From Oxalobacteraceae bacterium AB_14 (lineage in GTDB: Bacteria > Pseudomonadota > Gammaproteobacteria > Burkholderiales > Burkholderiaceae_D), in NCBI GenBank assembly GCA_000381565.1, contig KB906724.1:304045-368044 (forward strand): a stretch of 64,000 nucleotides of DNA, read 5' to 3'. The notes beneath the pieces are model-generated. The model made no database searches and was not told where the DNA came from. It worked only from the letters and a program-made list of their open reading frames with translations. Positions 1 to 8,256 of the stretch are shown here, one piece after another (positions within the stretch are counted from its first letter, which is position 1; every line of letters begins with the position of its first letter). The translations under genes were made by a program, and so were the position numbers.

Positions 1-1320
1 CAGGAAGAACCAGTAATTGCGCATCTCGGCGAAGCTGCGGCCGTTGGCCAGCCTGGTATCGGCCGGCGCGCCGCCCATTTCGTCGAATTCATCTATCCAC
101 AGCGCGTCGCCCGGATAGTGCAGCCTGGGGTCCAGCGACTTGCGGTACAGGACGTCCCAGAACCATTTGCGGAAGGCCGGGTTGGTCTGGTCCGGCGCGC
201 TGGCGGCGAAGTCGATGCCCGATACGCCGGGCACGTTGAACTCGGGCTTCCAGCCTTCGCTGTACTGGAGGATGCAGCGGTTGACGTCGATGGTCGTGAC
301 CAGGCTGTTCTGTTTCAGCCATTGCGCATATTCGGCCGGCTGCGGATAGCGGCCATGGTCCCATTCCAGATACGATTCGCAGCGCTTGCCGCCGCCGGCG
401 CGCCAGCGATTGTCGTTGACGATATGGTCGATGGGGAAGCCGGCGGCGCGGTGCTCGCCGACCTTCTGTTTCCACCAGGCTTCGTCCGAGGGCGTGGCCG
501 CATCGTGGTCGTGCGACTTGTCCGACAGCGCCAGGCCGAACACTGCCTTGGGCGGCAGGCGCGGCTTGCCGGTCAGTTCGACGTAATGCGCCAGCACCTC
601 GCGCGGCGTCGGTCCGGCGATGAAATAGTAGTCCATGCGGCCGGCGTAGCCTTGCGTGTCGATGCCGAATTCATAGCGCCCGCCGGCGCCGAAACTGAAG
701 CGATTCTGGAAGGTGCTGTTCAGGAAGACGCCGTAGCCCTTGCTGGAAATGAAGAACGGCACCAGCAGCGGCGCCTGCTGGATTTGTTCGCTGCCGTAGT
801 TGCGGCCCAGTTCCTGGCCGCGCAGGTCGATGGATTGGGCGCGGCCGTAGTAGCCATGGCCCAGCGCGGTGAAGTGTTCGGCCGGATCGGGCGCGAAGCT
901 GCGCACGATGCCGCTGTCGCGCCATTGCAGGCCGCCTTGTTCCGCCAGCACCGGCGTGTCCGCCATCAGGTAGGTGACGGCCAGCGTCTGCTTGTCGACG
1001 ACGAGGCGCAGCGGGGCGGCGCCCGGCAACTGCATCGTCAGCGTCGCGCCTTGCTCGCTGAGCTGTAGCGGGCCTCCATGCGGGAGCGCCTCGACCATCT
1101 CGTAATAATTATCGGGGAAGTAGTCCTCGCCCTGGCGTACCGTTTGCAGCCGGATCGCATGTGGGCCATAAGGCGTGATGCGCAGGCTGGCGCCCGCCGC
1201 ATCGGTGACGATTACGCTGGGGCCGCTGCGGACGTAGCCGGGATCTGCCTGCGCAGGCGCGGCGAGCACACCAGCGAGCGCCAACGCGCCCGGAAACCAC
1301 ACCCGATCAAAATTTCGCAT
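1..1320 (-). CDS. Glycoside hydrolase family 31 protein, C-terminus cut by window edge
   Basis: Only the first 440 codons lie in the window; the reading frame is still open at position 1. Residues 1-25 form a Sec signal peptide (hydrophobic core, then APAQA), so the enzyme should be periplasmic or secreted. An N-terminal beta-rich region follows, then the start of a TIM barrel. The segment ALWIDEFDE near residues 408-414 fits the GH31 nucleophile motif, with Asp410 as the expected catalytic nucleophile. GH31 enzymes act on alpha-glucosides, alpha-xylosides or sulfoquinovosides; the substrate cannot be told from this half. The start is 7 bases downstream of the PilZ gene's stop, so the two may be cotranscribed. 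The GH31 assignment is fairly secure, the specificity is not. Confidence 0.75.
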   Translation of the reverse strand, partial: MRNFDRVWFPGALALAGVLAAPAQADPGYVRSGPSVIVTDAAGASLRITPYGPHAIRLQTVRQGEDYFPDNYYEMVEALPHGGPLQLSEQGATLTMQLPGAAPLRLVVDKQTLAVTYLMADTPVLAEQGGLQWRDSGIVRSFAPDPAEHFTALGHGYYGRAQSIDLRGQELGRNYGSEQIQQAPLLVPFFISSKGYGVFLNSTFQNRFSFGAGGRYEFGIDTQGYAGRMDYYFIAGPTPREVLAHYVELTGKPRLPPKAVFGLALSDKSHDHDAATPSDEAWWKQKVGEHRAAGFPIDHIVNDNRWRAGGGKRCESYLEWDHGRYPQPAEYAQWLKQNSLVTTIDVNRCILQYSEGWKPEFNVPGVSGIDFAASAPDQTNPAFRKWFWDVLYRKSLDPRLHYPGDALWIDEFDEMGGAPADTRLANGRSFAEMRNYWFFL

Positions 1321-1327
1321 GTCAAGA

Positions 1328-2038
1328 TCAGACGATTTTCTGGCGGTCGGCGATCAGCGCTTCATAGGTCAGGTTTTGCAGCATGGTGTAGTGGACCGGA
1401 TCGAGGTCGATGAACTGCACGCCGTAGGTGAAGACCTCGGGCTTGTCGCCGGTGGCCGGCTTGACCACGTTGATGTTGCGGATGGTGGCATTCGGGTTGA
1501 TGCGCACCTGGCGGTTGCCGGGCTGGGCGATCAGATAGAACGACAGACCGACCTCGGCCTCGTCATCGGACAGCTTCTTGGACGATTCGATCAGCGCGCC
1601 GGAGACGCTCAGGTTCACCAGGAACACGGAGTTGGTGCCGGCCGGGGAACTCACCTGGGCCGGAATGTCGACCTTGACCCGCATCGCCGCCCGCAGGCTG
1701 GTGCCCTGGATGGACACCGGGAACGACAGGTGGACATAGAACAGCGGACGCGGAAACACCCGTTGCACCACGCAGGAGAACGAGCACACGTTGACGCCGG
1801 AAAAGACGCGGATGGTCAGCTTGTCGCCGTCGTTGAGGGCGATCGGTGCGCCATTCTCGAACGGAACCTTGACGATCATGTACTCGTCCTTGACCCAGCC
1901 GATCAGCGTGGAGAAGTGCTGGATCGGCTTGATCGTGCGGTGAGTGATGAACTGAATCCTGCCGCCCACCTGCAGATTCATTTGCTCGAATTCGTATTCC
2001 TGAGTCTTGGCTTCGCTCGGTGGAGGGTTGCTGCTCAT
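1328..2038 (-). CDS. PilZ-domain cyclic-di-GMP receptor, YcgR-like
   Basis: This 236-residue cytoplasmic protein has a YcgR-like N-terminal beta domain (about residues 15-105) and a C-terminal PilZ domain. The two PilZ ligand motifs are intact: R116xxxR120 and N142xSxxG147. Proteins of this layout bind cyclic-di-GMP and act as flagellar brakes or surface-behaviour effectors. The window also encodes a GGDEF-EAL protein and two HD-GYP proteins, so the nucleotide is clearly made and degraded in this organism. The ATG at 2038 is preceded by a purine-rich GAGAAAG stretch. No flagellar gene is adjacent, so a link to motility is inferred from the family only. Confidence 0.88.
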   Translation of the reverse strand: MSSNPPPSEAKTQEYEFEQMNLQVGGRIQFITHRTIKPIQHFSTLIGWVKDEYMIVKVPFENGAPIALNDGDKLTIRVFSGVNVCSFSCVVQRVFPRPLFYVHLSFPVSIQGTSLRAAMRVKVDIPAQVSSPAGTNSVFLVNLSVSGALIESSKKLSDDEAEVGLSFYLIAQPGNRQVRINPNATIRNINVVKPATGDKPEVFTYGVQFIDLDPVHYTMLQNLTYEALIADRQKIV

Positions 2039-2040
2039 TC

Positions 2041-2303
2041 AAATTCTTTCTCGTATGCGCGAGGCGGGTACGGTAAGGCCTACGTCAAAAGATTACTTCA
2101 GTGACATTTATTATATACCCACCAATCAAAGGTAACAATCAGACAATAGGAGAGGTTGCGGATTGGTCGCAGACTAGCCCGCCGGCGGCGGCGCAACGCT
2201 GAAAACCGTTGCGTTTTGGAGTGGTGAACAGGGGGGCGCAGAGATGGCTTTTGCTGTTCTCAGGGCATGGAACTGGATATTTGGCGGAGGCTGATAAGGC
2301 GCA
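2041..2303. other. Intergenic stretch with no intact gene
   Basis: This AT-richer spacer lies between the divergent PilZ gene and the peptidase remnant. It probably holds the PilZ promoter, with AT-rich sequence around 2095-2130, and possibly unrecognisable upstream parts of the decayed peptidase. A small hairpin at 2192-2213 followed by four T was seen, but it cannot be tied to a gene. Confidence 0.4.
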
Positions 2304-2408
2304 ATGTCCTCGATAACTCTGATCTATTTCAACGGACCGGATCTTCCCGTGGTGAGGAAGCGCATCAAGCATGACGACCACTTTCACGTCCAACTAGTAG
2401 CCCCTTGA
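2304..2408 (+). pseudogene. C-terminal remnant of an M74-like peptidoglycan endopeptidase
   Basis: A 34-codon open stretch ends in IKHDDHFHVQLVAP. This closely matches the end of the intact peptidase at 33210-33680, which ends in FKHDNHFHVTIFE. The H-x2-H-x-H signature is the C-terminal zinc-ligand block of MepA-type (M74) LAS metallopeptidases. An in-frame stop lies at 2295-2297, and the upstream block with H-x2-H-x6-D is missing, so no functional enzyme can be made from this copy. The putative immunity gene follows 3 bases after the stop, the same order as in the 33 kb cassette. I read it as the degraded effector gene of a second, related cassette. Confidence 0.7.
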
Positions 2409-2411
2409 ATA

Positions 2412-2768
2412 TTGGCCCTCAGCGGCGGCATGGCCCTTTCCCAGGCTTACGCAGCAGAGTGGTCCGGGGAATGGAAGGCGTTTCGCGCGAGCTACACGAT
2501 CTATTCCGGCGAACTGGCAGAGCGGACGGCGCCAACCGCTACCGAGCGGAACATGACGGTGGCGTTTGAAGGCCAAGCGGCGAAGGACCTGTTCGATTCG
2601 ATTGGTCCTGATTCTCGCGACTTATGCAGCCAAGACAAGGGCGACAGGGAGCGACGCAAGAAGGGAATCTTGTGCACCTATACTCTGAAGGGCGCCGGGC
2701 GCGGATATCAGTGCTGGATTGGGCTTAACCTGCGCACGGGCCAGAGCATCCCAACTGTAAGTTGCTGA
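2412..2768 (+). CDS. Putative exported immunity-like protein (homolog of the 32.8 kb protein)
   Basis: This 118-codon frame opens with TTG at 2412 (ATG alternative at 2430). It has a short hydrophobic leader ending in AYA that could be a minimal signal peptide. It is homologous to the protein at 32832-33200: both have Y-x-IY-x-G-x-L, an AAK-x2-F-x3-GPD core, a GY-x-C block and a terminal Cys, with four similarly placed cysteines suggesting disulfides in the periplasm. It follows the peptidase remnant in the same order as the intact cassette. I infer that it protects the cell wall from the cognate peptidase. The leader is shorter than that of its paralog, so the N-terminus may be truncated, leaving the gene's activity uncertain. 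Confidence 0.6.
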   Translation: MALSGGMALSQAYAAEWSGEWKAFRASYTIYSGELAERTAPTATERNMTVAFEGQAAKDLFDSIGPDSRDLCSQDKGDRERRKKGILCTYTLKGAGRGYQCWIGLNLRTGQSIPTVSC

Positions 2769-2805
2769 GGTCGAACAGCGGGAATTTCCTAACCAGATCA
2801 GATAC

Positions 2806-3309
2806 TTAGCTGGTCGCGCTCCAATCGCCCGACTTGCCGCCATGCTTTTCCATCACGCGGATGTCGGTCATGACCATGCCCCGATCCACTGCCTTGCACA
2901 TGTCGTACACGGTCAGCAGGCCGACTTGCACCGCGGTGAGCGCCTCCATCTCCACCCCGGTCTTGCCGTAGGTTTCGACCTGGGCCTTGCAGTGCACGCT
3001 GGAATTGGCCGCATCGGTCTCGAAATCGACCGTCACGCGGGTCAGCGCCAGCGGGTGGCACAGCGGCACCAGGTCGCTGGTGCGCTTGGACGCCATGATG
3101 GCGGCGATGCGCGCGATGCCCAGCACGTCGCCCTTCTTGGCCGTGCCGCCGGTGATGATGACCAGCGTTTCCGGCTTCATGCGGATGCTGCCGCTGGCCA
3201 GCGCGACGCGGTGCGTCTCGGTCTTGGCGCCGACATCGACCATGTGCGCCTGGCCGGAGCCGTCGAAGTGGGTCAGTTGATCGGCGGGAGCGGAGTTTTC
3301 GATGGTCAT
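2806..3309 (-). CDS. moaC: Cyclic pyranopterin monophosphate synthase MoaC
   Basis: MoaC converts the MoaA product 3',8-cyclo-7,8-dihydro-GTP to cyclic pyranopterin monophosphate in molybdenum cofactor synthesis. The 167-residue protein has the family start [15 protein letters not shown], the LCHPL block and the VEMEALT-x-VQVGLLT-x-YDMCKA segment that carries the active-site acid. Length and motifs are normal for the family. I chose the ATG at 3309; an in-frame TTG at 3321 would add four residues. No other moa or mog genes are nearby. The gene is divergent from bepA, with about 80 bases between the starts. Confidence 0.95.
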   Translation of the reverse strand: MTIENSAPADQLTHFDGSGQAHMVDVGAKTETHRVALASGSIRMKPETLVIITGGTAKKGDVLGIARIAAIMASKRTSDLVPLCHPLALTRVTVDFETDAANSSVHCKAQVETYGKTGVEMEALTAVQVGLLTVYDMCKAVDRGMVMTDIRVMEKHGGKSGDWSATS

Positions 3310-3388
3310 GGTGGGCTTCAAAACGTAACAAAATAATTCGTCGGCGGACGCCGTGCTGGTGCGCCCTGGTTGCGGGTATCATATCATC

Positions 3389-5092
3389 GTGAATACAAAA
3401 CGCTCCCCCCGCTCTCTGCGCATGCGTGTCGTTGCCGCCGCGCTGCTGGTCGCCATGCCCTGGGCCATGGCGCAAGACGTCTTGGCCCCCGCCAAGATCC
3501 CGAACCTGCCCGCGCTCGGCGATACCGAACGCCAGGACTTGTCGCCGCTGATGGAGCGCAAGCTGGGCGAGGAAATCATGCGCGACATCCGCCGCGACCA
3601 CGATTTCCTCGACGACGGCCCCATCCTCGAATACCTGAACAACTTCGGCAACTCGCTGGTCGCCGCCCGTCCCGGCGCGCGCGGCGAGGCCAACTTCGAC
3701 TACTATTTCTTCGCCGTGCGCGATCCGCAGCTGAACGCCTTCGCGCTGCCCGGCGGCTTCATCGCCGTGCACTCGGCGCTGCTGCTGGCGGCGCAGTCCG
3801 AGTCCGAGCTGGCCTCGGTGCTGGGCCACGAGATCGGCCACGTGGCGCAGCGCCATATCGCCCGTTCGATCGGCCAGCAGAAGCAGGACGCCCTGATTCC
3901 GCTGGCGGCGATGATCCTGGCGGCGCTGGCCTCCAAGGCCGGCGGCGACGCCGCCATCGGCGTGTTCTCGGCCGGGCAGGGACTGGCGATCCAGCGGCAA
4001 CTGAACTTCGGCCGCGACGCCGAGCGCGAGGCCGACCGCATCGGTTTCCAGATCATGGGCGCGGCCGGCTTCGACACTTCCGGCATGGTGGCCTTCTTCC
4101 AGCGCATGCAGACCGCGACCCGCAACTACAGCGACCTGGTGCCGGCTTATCTGCAAAGCCACCCGCTGACCAGCGAGCGCATCGCCGACATCCAGGCCCG
4201 CATCCGCGAGCAGCCCTACAAGCAGCGCCAGGACAGCCTGGACTTCTACCTGGTGCGTTCGCGCGCGCGCGTGTTGCAGGACCCGAGCACGTCCGGCCTG
4301 GCCGAGGCCAAGACGTTTTTTGAAGGCCAGATGCAGCAGGAAAACCGCCAGCAAGTCACCGCCGGCCAGTACGGCATGGCCTTCCTGTCGCTGAAAAAAG
4401 GCGACCCCGCGCAAGCCCAGCTCTGGCTCGACAAGGCGCGCGCGACCTTCGACAAGCCGCCCGCTGCCGGCACCTTCAGCCTGGCCGCGGCGCCGGCGCA
4501 GGATGCGATCTTCGTCAGCACCTCGATCGAGATCAAGCTGGCGCAGCCGGACAACAAGGCCATGATCGACAAGGGCCTGGCGGAGGCGGAGGCGGCGCAC
4601 GCGCAGTTCCCGCTGTCGCGCGGCATCGCCCATCAATATGGCGAAGCCTTGATCGCGGCCGGCAAGCTGGAGGAGGCGGCCGTCTATCTGCGCGACCAGG
4701 TGCAGCTGTACCGCGAAGATCCGGATGCCTACGATTTGCTGGCGCAGACCTATTCCAAGCAGGGCAAGCTGGCCTTGCAGCATATCGCGCTGGCGGAATC
4801 GTATGTGTTGCAGGGCGGCGTGCTGTCGGCGCTGGACCAGCTGAACTATGCGCGCAAGGCGCCCGATGCGTCCTTCTACGACCAGGCCGTGATCGATGCG
4901 CGCGAGCGCGAGTTGCAGGCCCGTCGCCGCGAGGAGCTGGGCGAGAAGGGCAAGAAGGATTTGCGCGAGGCCGATACCCGCCCGGCGTTCACGACCGAGA
5001 TGCACAGCGGCCCGGAACGCCCGGTGTCGAACAATCCGCTCGACCGCCTGCGGCCGGAATCGAATCCTATGCCGGTGCGAATGGTACGCTGA
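3389..5092 (+). CDS. bepA: BepA/YfgC-type periplasmic M48 metalloprotease with TPR repeats
   Basis: BepA is a periplasmic zinc protease and chaperone that helps LptD and BAM assembly and removes stalled outer-membrane proteins. The protein has a signal peptide ending in AMA/Q, an M48 catalytic domain with H147EIGH151 and a downstream EREADRIG block supplying the third zinc ligand, then a TPR-like alpha-helical C-terminal half. Length (567 residues) is somewhat above the E. coli protein. I chose the GTG at 3389 because the preceding in-frame ATG gives an implausible N-terminus; ATG at 3422 would give the shortest signal peptide. The 3' end overlaps the convergent gene at 5067 by 26 bases. Confidence 0.9.
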   Translation: MNTKRSPRSLRMRVVAAALLVAMPWAMAQDVLAPAKIPNLPALGDTERQDLSPLMERKLGEEIMRDIRRDHDFLDDGPILEYLNNFGNSLVAARPGARGEANFDYYFFAVRDPQLNAFALPGGFIAVHSALLLAAQSESELASVLGHEIGHVAQRHIARSIGQQKQDALIPLAAMILAALASKAGGDAAIGVFSAGQGLAIQRQLNFGRDAEREADRIGFQIMGAAGFDTSGMVAFFQRMQTATRNYSDLVPAYLQSHPLTSERIADIQARIREQPYKQRQDSLDFYLVRSRARVLQDPSTSGLAEAKTFFEGQMQQENRQQVTAGQYGMAFLSLKKGDPAQAQLWLDKARATFDKPPAAGTFSLAAAPAQDAIFVSTSIEIKLAQPDNKAMIDKGLAEAEAAHAQFPLSRGIAHQYGEALIAAGKLEEAAVYLRDQVQLYREDPDAYDLLAQTYSKQGKLALQHIALAESYVLQGGVLSALDQLNYARKAPDASFYDQAVIDARERELQARRREELGEKGKKDLREADTRPAFTTEMHSGPERPVSNNPLDRLRPESNPMPVRMVR

Positions 5093-5651
5093 CGTAGCCG
5101 TAGCGCGCCGGCAGTTCGGCGGCGGCCACGCGCTGCACGGCCGTGCCGTCCAGCGTCAGCGCGCCGGCCGCCGAGCCGTCCAGCCACGCCAGCAAGTCTT
5201 CATCGGCCATGGCGGCGCCGTTCATTTTCAACAGCGGCAGCACGTCGGCGAAATCGCGGTCGTCCAGCTGCGCCACCACGGCGCCGCTGCGCAAGACCAG
5301 CGCGCCGGTCTCCGTCAACACCACTTCCTCGACCGGCCCCAGCGCCGCGCCGGTGTGCAAGCTCCAGCCCTGCGCGGGATCGGTGCGGACAATGTAGGGC
5401 GTGGCCTCCAGCTGCACGTACACGCGCTGCGGACCGTTCTGGAAATACCAGCAGCCGCGTTCGTCGGCCGCGTAGTTGCGCACGATGAAGGCGACCAGCG
5501 CCGTGTGCTGCAGCTTGTCGCCCGGCAGGTTCAGATGCTGGGCGCGCTCGTCGCGCATGCGCCAGTTGCCGCGCGCATCCAGTCCCAGCCAGCCGTAGCA
5601 GTAGGGCACGTTGGGCCACTTGGCCAGCGCCTGCTTGACGATGTCATCCAT
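5067..5651 (-). CDS. Conserved protein of unknown function
   Basis: The 194-residue protein begins MDDIVKQALAKWPNVPYCYG and contains a DERGCWYFQNGPQRVYV segment. I recognise this as a widespread betaproteobacterial family without a known function; I am not sure of its DUF number. No signal peptide or membrane segment is visible, so it is probably cytoplasmic. The gene starts 8 bases inside the end of the upstream yheT gene, so the two are very likely translated from one message. Its 3' end overlaps bepA on the opposite strand. Conserved linkage to the YheT-type hydrolase is the only hint about its role. Confidence 0.8.
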   Translation of the reverse strand: MDDIVKQALAKWPNVPYCYGWLGLDARGNWRMRDERAQHLNLPGDKLQHTALVAFIVRNYAADERGCWYFQNGPQRVYVQLEATPYIVRTDPAQGWSLHTGAALGPVEEVVLTETGALVLRSGAVVAQLDDRDFADVLPLLKMNGAAMADEDLLAWLDGSAAGALTLDGTAVQRVAAAELPARYGYVSVPFAPA

Positions 5652-6618
5652 GTTGTTGCGCCAGTACGGGGAGGGTGGCGCTCACGCCTTCCATGAACTG
5701 GATCAGGCGCTGCGGCAGCCAGTGCAGCTTGCCCGGCAGGCCGCCGACGGCAAAGCCCACATGGCCGCCCTCGGCGGGATAGTCCAGCACCACGTTGGGC
5801 GCCGCGCGTTGCGGCAGGTGGCGGCCGGGCAGGAAGGGATCGTTCCTGGCGTTCAGCACCAGGGTCGGCACGGTGATGTCGTCGAGCACATGCTTGGCGC
5901 TGGCGCGGTCCCAGTAATCGTCGGTGTTGCGGTAGCCGTGCAGCGGCGCCGTCACCACGTTGTCGAAGGCGTACAGGTCGCGCGCGGCGTGCAGCGCGTC
6001 GAGGTCGAACAAGCCGGGGAACTGCTGGAGCTTGGCGATGCACTTGGGCTTGAGTGTCTGCAGGAACATGCGCGTGTAGATCATGTTGAAGCCGCTCGAC
6101 AGCGAGACGCCGCCCTGCGCCAGGTCCAGCGGCGCCGACACCGCGCAGGCGGCGTCGACAAAATCGGCCTGGTGCTGCGACTCGCCCAGCCAGCGCAGCA
6201 GCGCGTTGCCGCCCAGCGAGACGCCGGCGGCATAGAACTTGCCGCTGCTGCGGCCGTGCAGGCGGCGCACGATCCAGTCGATCTCGGCGGCGTCGCCCGA
6301 GTGGTAGAAGCGCGGCGCGCGGTTGGGCTCGCCGGAGCAGCCGCGGAAATGCGGCACCGCGCCCGACCAGCCGCGCGCGGCCACATCGGCCATCAGCGCC
6401 CGCGCGTAATGGCTGTCGGACGAGCCTTCGAGGCCGTGGAACAGCACCACGAACGGCCGGCCCGGCTGGCCGTCGACAAAATCGACGTCGACGAAATCGC
6501 CGTCCGGCGCCTCCCAGCGCTCGCGCCGGAACGGCACCGCCGGCTTGGCGATGCAGGTGGCGGGATAGATGGTTTGCAGGTGGCCGGAAGGGAGCCAGAA
6601 GGGCGCCGTGTATTTCAT
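5644..6618 (-). CDS. YheT-family alpha/beta hydrolase
   Basis: This 324-residue alpha/beta hydrolase of the YheT/ABHD1-3 type shows the nucleophile elbow G-V-S-L-G-G, an acid in NARNDPFLP and the histidine in EGGHVGF. The N-terminal FWLPSGHLQTIYP motif is typical of the family, whose physiological substrate in bacteria is not settled (carboxylic ester hydrolase activity). I chose the ATG at 6618 over an in-frame GTG at 6648 because the family start fits. It overlaps the downstream conserved gene by 8 bases. The 30-base palindrome at 6660-6689 lies just upstream. Confidence 0.88.
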   Translation of the reverse strand: MKYTAPFWLPSGHLQTIYPATCIAKPAVPFRRERWEAPDGDFVDVDFVDGQPGRPFVVLFHGLEGSSDSHYARALMADVAARGWSGAVPHFRGCSGEPNRAPRFYHSGDAAEIDWIVRRLHGRSSGKFYAAGVSLGGNALLRWLGESQHQADFVDAACAVSAPLDLAQGGVSLSSGFNMIYTRMFLQTLKPKCIAKLQQFPGLFDLDALHAARDLYAFDNVVTAPLHGYRNTDDYWDRASAKHVLDDITVPTLVLNARNDPFLPGRHLPQRAAPNVVLDYPAEGGHVGFAVGGLPGKLHWLPQRLIQFMEGVSATLPVLAQQHG

Positions 6619-6659
6619 CGCTGTCCGTTGATTGAGCCGGGCTTTCACCCCGATAAGGC

Positions 6660-6689
6660 GGGGTCAGACCCCGTACGGGGTCTGACCCC
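6660..6689. repeat. Perfect 30-base palindrome
   Basis: The sequence is GGGGTCAGACCCCGT followed by its exact reverse complement. It sits between two same-strand genes and has no T-run on the minus strand, so it is not a standard intrinsic terminator. It could be a dispersed palindromic repeat or a protein-binding site. Only one copy is present in this window. Confidence 0.85.
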
Positions 6690-6708
6690 TGGTTGCCGCT
6701 GTGCGGGT

Positions 6709-7134
6709 TTAATGCAGGATCTGGCTGTGGGTGTCGGCCGGCGCCGGTCCCGGCGCCACCGACACATGGTGCAGCACGATGCGCCAGCCGCGCGGCGTCT
6801 TGACATAGACGTTGGTGGCGACCAGGTGCGCGGCCTCGCCGCCGGCGGCGGTGCCCTCGACCACCGTGTGCACCGAACTCATCAGGTTGTGGGTTTCATG
6901 CAGCTGCGACGGCACGATATGCAGGCCGCCGTGCTCCAGGATCGCGGCCCACGAGCTGCGGATCGCCGCGTGCCCGATCAGGCGCGGCCCGCCCGGATGC
7001 ACGCAGACGATCTCGTCGTCGTCGGCCCACAGCGCCATCAGCGCGTCCAGGTCGGCGCGGTTGAGCGCGTCGTAAAAAGCCGATTCGGTCTCGGCGGCAC
7101 TGCCATTCAACTGCTTGACTCGCTTGGTGGGCAT
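6709..7134 (-). CDS. SnoaL/DUF4440-type NTF2-fold protein
   Basis: The 141-residue protein has the NTF2-like pattern: an N-terminal helix with FYDALNRADLDALMALWADDDEIVCVHPGG, then alternating strands ending in WRIVLHHVS. Proteins of this class are small ligand-binding or isomerase-like proteins; no catalytic assignment is possible here. No signal peptide is seen. It lies between the zinc-finger gene upstream and yheT downstream on the same strand, with about 30 bases to the zinc-finger gene, so it may share a transcript with that gene. The palindrome at 6660 separates it from yheT. Confidence 0.75.
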   Translation of the reverse strand: MPTKRVKQLNGSAAETESAFYDALNRADLDALMALWADDDEIVCVHPGGPRLIGHAAIRSSWAAILEHGGLHIVPSQLHETHNLMSSVHTVVEGTAAGGEAAHLVATNVYVKTPRGWRIVLHHVSVAPGPAPADTHSQILH

Positions 7135-7165
7135 GCTGGCTCCGGGGCGCGCTGGCTGGGGGGTA

Positions 7166-7372
7166 TTAGTGGTGAGCGACGACGGTGCCCGGCTTCAGGC
7201 GATAGGCGGTGCCGCAGTACGGGCACTTGGCGATGCCGTCGTGGTTGAACTCCAGGAACACGCGCGGGTGGGACGACCACAGCGGCATGGCCGGGTTAGG
7301 GCAGTGGGCCGGCAAGTCCTTGCCCTCGAGCTCAACTGCGTTGGTGGCGGCGGACGTGTGGGCGTTGGTCAT
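7166..7372 (-). CDS. Small zinc-finger domain protein
   Basis: This 68-residue protein ends in a CHCC-type zinc ribbon resembling the C-terminal domain of the complex I subunit NDUFS6: HCPNP near the middle, RVFLEF, then KCPYCGTAYRL. Such short proteins are conserved in betaproteobacteria and their role is unknown. I chose the ATG at 7372; the longer frame upstream has an unlikely N-terminus. It is divergent from azlC. Confidence 0.8.
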   Translation of the reverse strand: MTNAHTSAATNAVELEGKDLPAHCPNPAMPLWSSHPRVFLEFNHDGIAKCPYCGTAYRLKPGTVVAHH

Positions 7373-7443
7373 ATTCGTGTGCTCCGTAAGGCTGAGGAAA
7401 ACCACGATTTTAACGGATTCGCGCATTGAGCAAAAATCATCGG

Positions 7444-7449
7444 TAAAAT
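7444..7449 (+). promoter_or_regulatory. Candidate -10 element for azlCD
   Basis: TAAAAT lies inside CGGTAAAATAGCGC, a 14-base string repeated exactly in front of pgk at 8604-8617. The position, about 60 bases before the azlC ATG, fits a sigma-70 -10 box, but no good -35 hexamer is visible at 16-18 bases. Confidence 0.35.
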
Positions 7450-7509
7450 AGCGCCTCTACAACCCCGGTGCGGCCTGCTATGTGGCGGGAATGCCACACG
7501 ACTACGCAC

Positions 7510-8256
7510 ATGACCGAATTGAGCAGCGCACCTCCCCAGCCCTACGTCGCCGAGCACCACGAACCCTCGTGGCGCGAAGGCCTCAAGACCGGCACCCCCA
7601 CCCTGTTCGGCATCGGCGCCTGGGGCCTGGTGGTGGGCATCGCCATGGTCAAGAGCGGGCTGACGGTGCCGCAGGCGCTGGGCATGACCCTGCTGGTGTT
7701 CGCCGGCTCGGCCCAGCTGGCGGCCTTGCCGCTGATCGCCTCGCACTCGCCGGTCTGGGTCATCTTCGCCACCGCGTTCGTGGTCAACCTGCGTTTTGTC
7801 ATCTTCTCGGCGCTGCTGGCGCCGCATTTCGCCCAGCTGCCGTGGCGCAAGCGCTTCGTGCTCGGCTACGTGGCCGGCGACATGACGGTGGCCCTGTTCC
7901 TGCACAAATACCCCAGCGAGGCGCCGCAGGTGGGCAAGCTGTCCTACCTGAAGGGCCTGCTGTACCCGAACTGGGGCGCCTGGCAGGTCGGCTCGATCGC
8001 CGGCATCTTCCTCGGCAGCGCCGTGCCGGCCGAATGGGGGCTGGGCTTTGCCGGCACGCTGGCCATCATCTGCGTGATGATCCCGCTGATGGTCGGCCGT
8101 CCCGCGCTGTGCGGCGTGCTGGTGGCCGGCGCGGTGTCGGTGCTGGCGGCCGGCCTGCCGTACAAGCTGGGCCTGCTGCTGGCCGTGCTGGTCGGCATGC
8201 TGACCTCGATGGCGATCGAAGAGGGCGTCGAAAAATGGAGAAAAAACCGTGGCTGA
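7510..8256 (+). CDS. azlC: AzlC-type branched-chain amino acid exporter, large subunit
   Basis: The 248-residue membrane protein has several hydrophobic helices (for example AWGLVVGIAMVKSGLTV and the C-terminal LLLAVLVGMLTS). It matches the AzlC/YgaZ family, which with AzlD/YgaH exports branched-chain amino acids. The motif GSAQLAALPLI near residue 75 is characteristic. I chose the ATG at 7510. azlD overlaps its 3' end by 8 bases, supporting an obligate two-subunit transporter. Confidence 0.9.
   Translation: MTELSSAPPQPYVAEHHEPSWREGLKTGTPTLFGIGAWGLVVGIAMVKSGLTVPQALGMTLLVFAGSAQLAALPLIASHSPVWVIFATAFVVNLRFVIFSALLAPHFAQLPWRKRFVLGYVAGDMTVALFLHKYPSEAPQVGKLSYLKGLLYPNWGAWQVGSIAGIFLGSAVPAEWGLGFAGTLAIICVMIPLMVGRPALCGVLVAGAVSVLAAGLPYKLGLLLAVLVGMLTSMAIEEGVEKWRKNRG

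Noticed and set aside
2192..2217. Hairpin CGCAACG/CGTTGCG with four T as a terminator
   Set aside because: No plus-strand gene ends upstream of it, and the T-tract is short.
2798..5005. Very long open frames on the strand opposite bepA (over 700 codons)
   Set aside because: They are mirror frames of a high-GC gene; the translation is low-complexity and Arg/His/Gln-rich, while the plus strand encodes a full BepA. The same applies to long frames opposite pgk, maeB, the MHYT kinase and others.
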